A DNA stretch of 7,548 nt from Planctomycetaceae bacterium UBA6163 (GTDB lineage Bacteria > Planctomycetota > Planctomycetia > Pirellulales > Pirellulaceae). The notes under the pieces were generated by a model. It was not told where the DNA came from and searched no databases. It saw only the letters and a list, made by a program, of their open reading frames with translations. Location of the stretch: contig DIUH01000105.1 in NCBI GenBank assembly GCA_002428205.1, positions 39,930 through 47,477 of the forward strand. Reading direction: 5' to 3'. The position numbers were made by a program, and so were the translations under genes. Numbering within the stretch: the first letter of the stretch is position 1; the number at the start of each line of letters is the position of its first letter. Positions 7,023-7,548 of the stretch are shown here, piece by piece.

Positions 7023-7548
7023 TCGCAGTCAAACATTGGCTACAGTGGATGGTCGAAAAAGGTTACTTAGAAACCAATCCCGCTGAAAAAATCCAGTTAC
7101 CAAAAGAAGAGCACCGGTTGCCGTCAAAACACCTGAGCTTAAGCGAAGTCAAGATGTTGCTTTCATCAATCGATCTGACAACAGCTAACGGAGTCCGCGA
7201 CCGATCAATGCTGGAGACGCTTTATTCGACAGCGATCCGCAGGGCCGAACTACTCAAACTGAATCTGGACGACGTCGATCGCGAGCGAGGCTTGGTGGTG
7301 ATTCGTCAAGGGAAGAACCGCAAGGACCGTGTAGTGCCGATCGGCAAGCGAGCGATCCAGTGGTTAGAAAAATACTTACAAGAAGTCAGGCCACAGTACC
7401 ACCAAAACGACAAGCCGACCGAACGAATCTTCTTGTCATCGCTTGGCAATCCGATTCATCCAGCGACGATGTCGGCAATCGTTCGTGGCTACTTAAACGA
7501 CGTGGGAATCAATCGTCGCGGCAGTTGTCACATGCTACGTCACACGGC
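6785..7548 (+). CDS. Tyrosine recombinase/integrase (XerC/XerD-like), missing its start; 3' end outside window
   Basis: An open frame follows a TGA at 6782-6784 and runs 254 codons to the right edge. Integrase homology begins around 6805 (LRIDNWSATTIDRRSYTLGRF), a SAM-like core-binding domain through about residue 105 of this frame. The catalytic domain follows: STAIRRAELLKLNLDDVD with the first catalytic arginine at residue 152, the beta-hairpin lysine in IRQGKNRKDRVVPIG (Lys177 or Lys180), and the H-x-L-R box in SCHMLRHT (His249, Arg252). The last His/Trp and the tyrosine lie beyond the window. No ATG, GTG or TTG precedes the homology, so probably 10-30 N-terminal residues are missing. It is out of frame (+2) with the cytochrome gene it is joined to. 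The style resembles the y4qK-type integrases common in planctomycete mobile DNA. It may be dead, or may start by an unusual mechanism. Confidence 0.88.

Noticed and set aside
6372..7548. Programmed frameshift or cytochrome-integrase fusion protein
   Set aside because: The two parts belong to unrelated families, no slippery site is visible at the junction and the cytochrome domain architecture is cut mid-domain; breakage is simpler.
1..7548. CRISPR array, tRNA, rRNA or complete insertion sequence
   Set aside because: No regularly spaced repeats, no cloverleaf or rRNA-like conserved segments, and no transposase with terminal inverted repeats were seen on either strand.

Overview
The window looks like a piece of a marine planctomycete chromosome of the Rhodopirellula/Pirellulaceae type. 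The evidence is gene content: two proteins of the planctomycete cytochrome-c families (a DUF1549/PSD1 protein and a DUF1587-type fragment), a formylglycine-type sulfatase plus a remnant of a second one, a secreted leucine-rich-repeat-like protein, moderate GC, GTG starts and loosely packed genes. The genus is an inference; no rRNA or marker gene is present.

Layout. Positions 1-2201 (minus strand) hold the first 733 residues of a large secreted PSD1-type cytochrome c protein. It starts with GTG and leaves the window at the left edge. Positions 2202-2679 carry no convincing gene, only a terminator-like hairpin on the minus strand. Positions 2680-2877 (minus) are the signal peptide and first strand of a second sulfatase, cut off before the catalytic cysteine. 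Positions 2976-4367 (plus) are a complete secreted sulfatase. It meets, tail to tail with only 8 bases between the stop codons, a GntR/UTRA transcription regulator at 4376-5146 (minus). That regulator is divergent from a short plus-strand cluster: a secreted LRR-like protein (5339-6307) and, after a 64-base gap holding a strong hairpin, a DUF1587-type cytochrome c gene starting at 6372. The second gene is broken: about 141 codons in, homology stops and a tyrosine recombinase begins in another frame (open from 6785, homology from roughly 6805) and runs to the right edge without its own start codon.

How it fits together. The intact genes suit extracytoplasmic breakdown of sulfated polysaccharide, which planctomycetes do with many sulfatases and poorly understood PSD cytochromes. 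The regulator probably controls itself and the LRR/cytochrome pair from the 192-base divergent intergenic region, which contains several short palindromes. This is inference from layout. I found no clear new defence or mobile system. The most unusual items are the cytochrome/integrase junction, the truncated divergent sulfatase, and the structured regions around the regulator's presumed target cluster. No tRNA, rRNA or CRISPR array was recognised.
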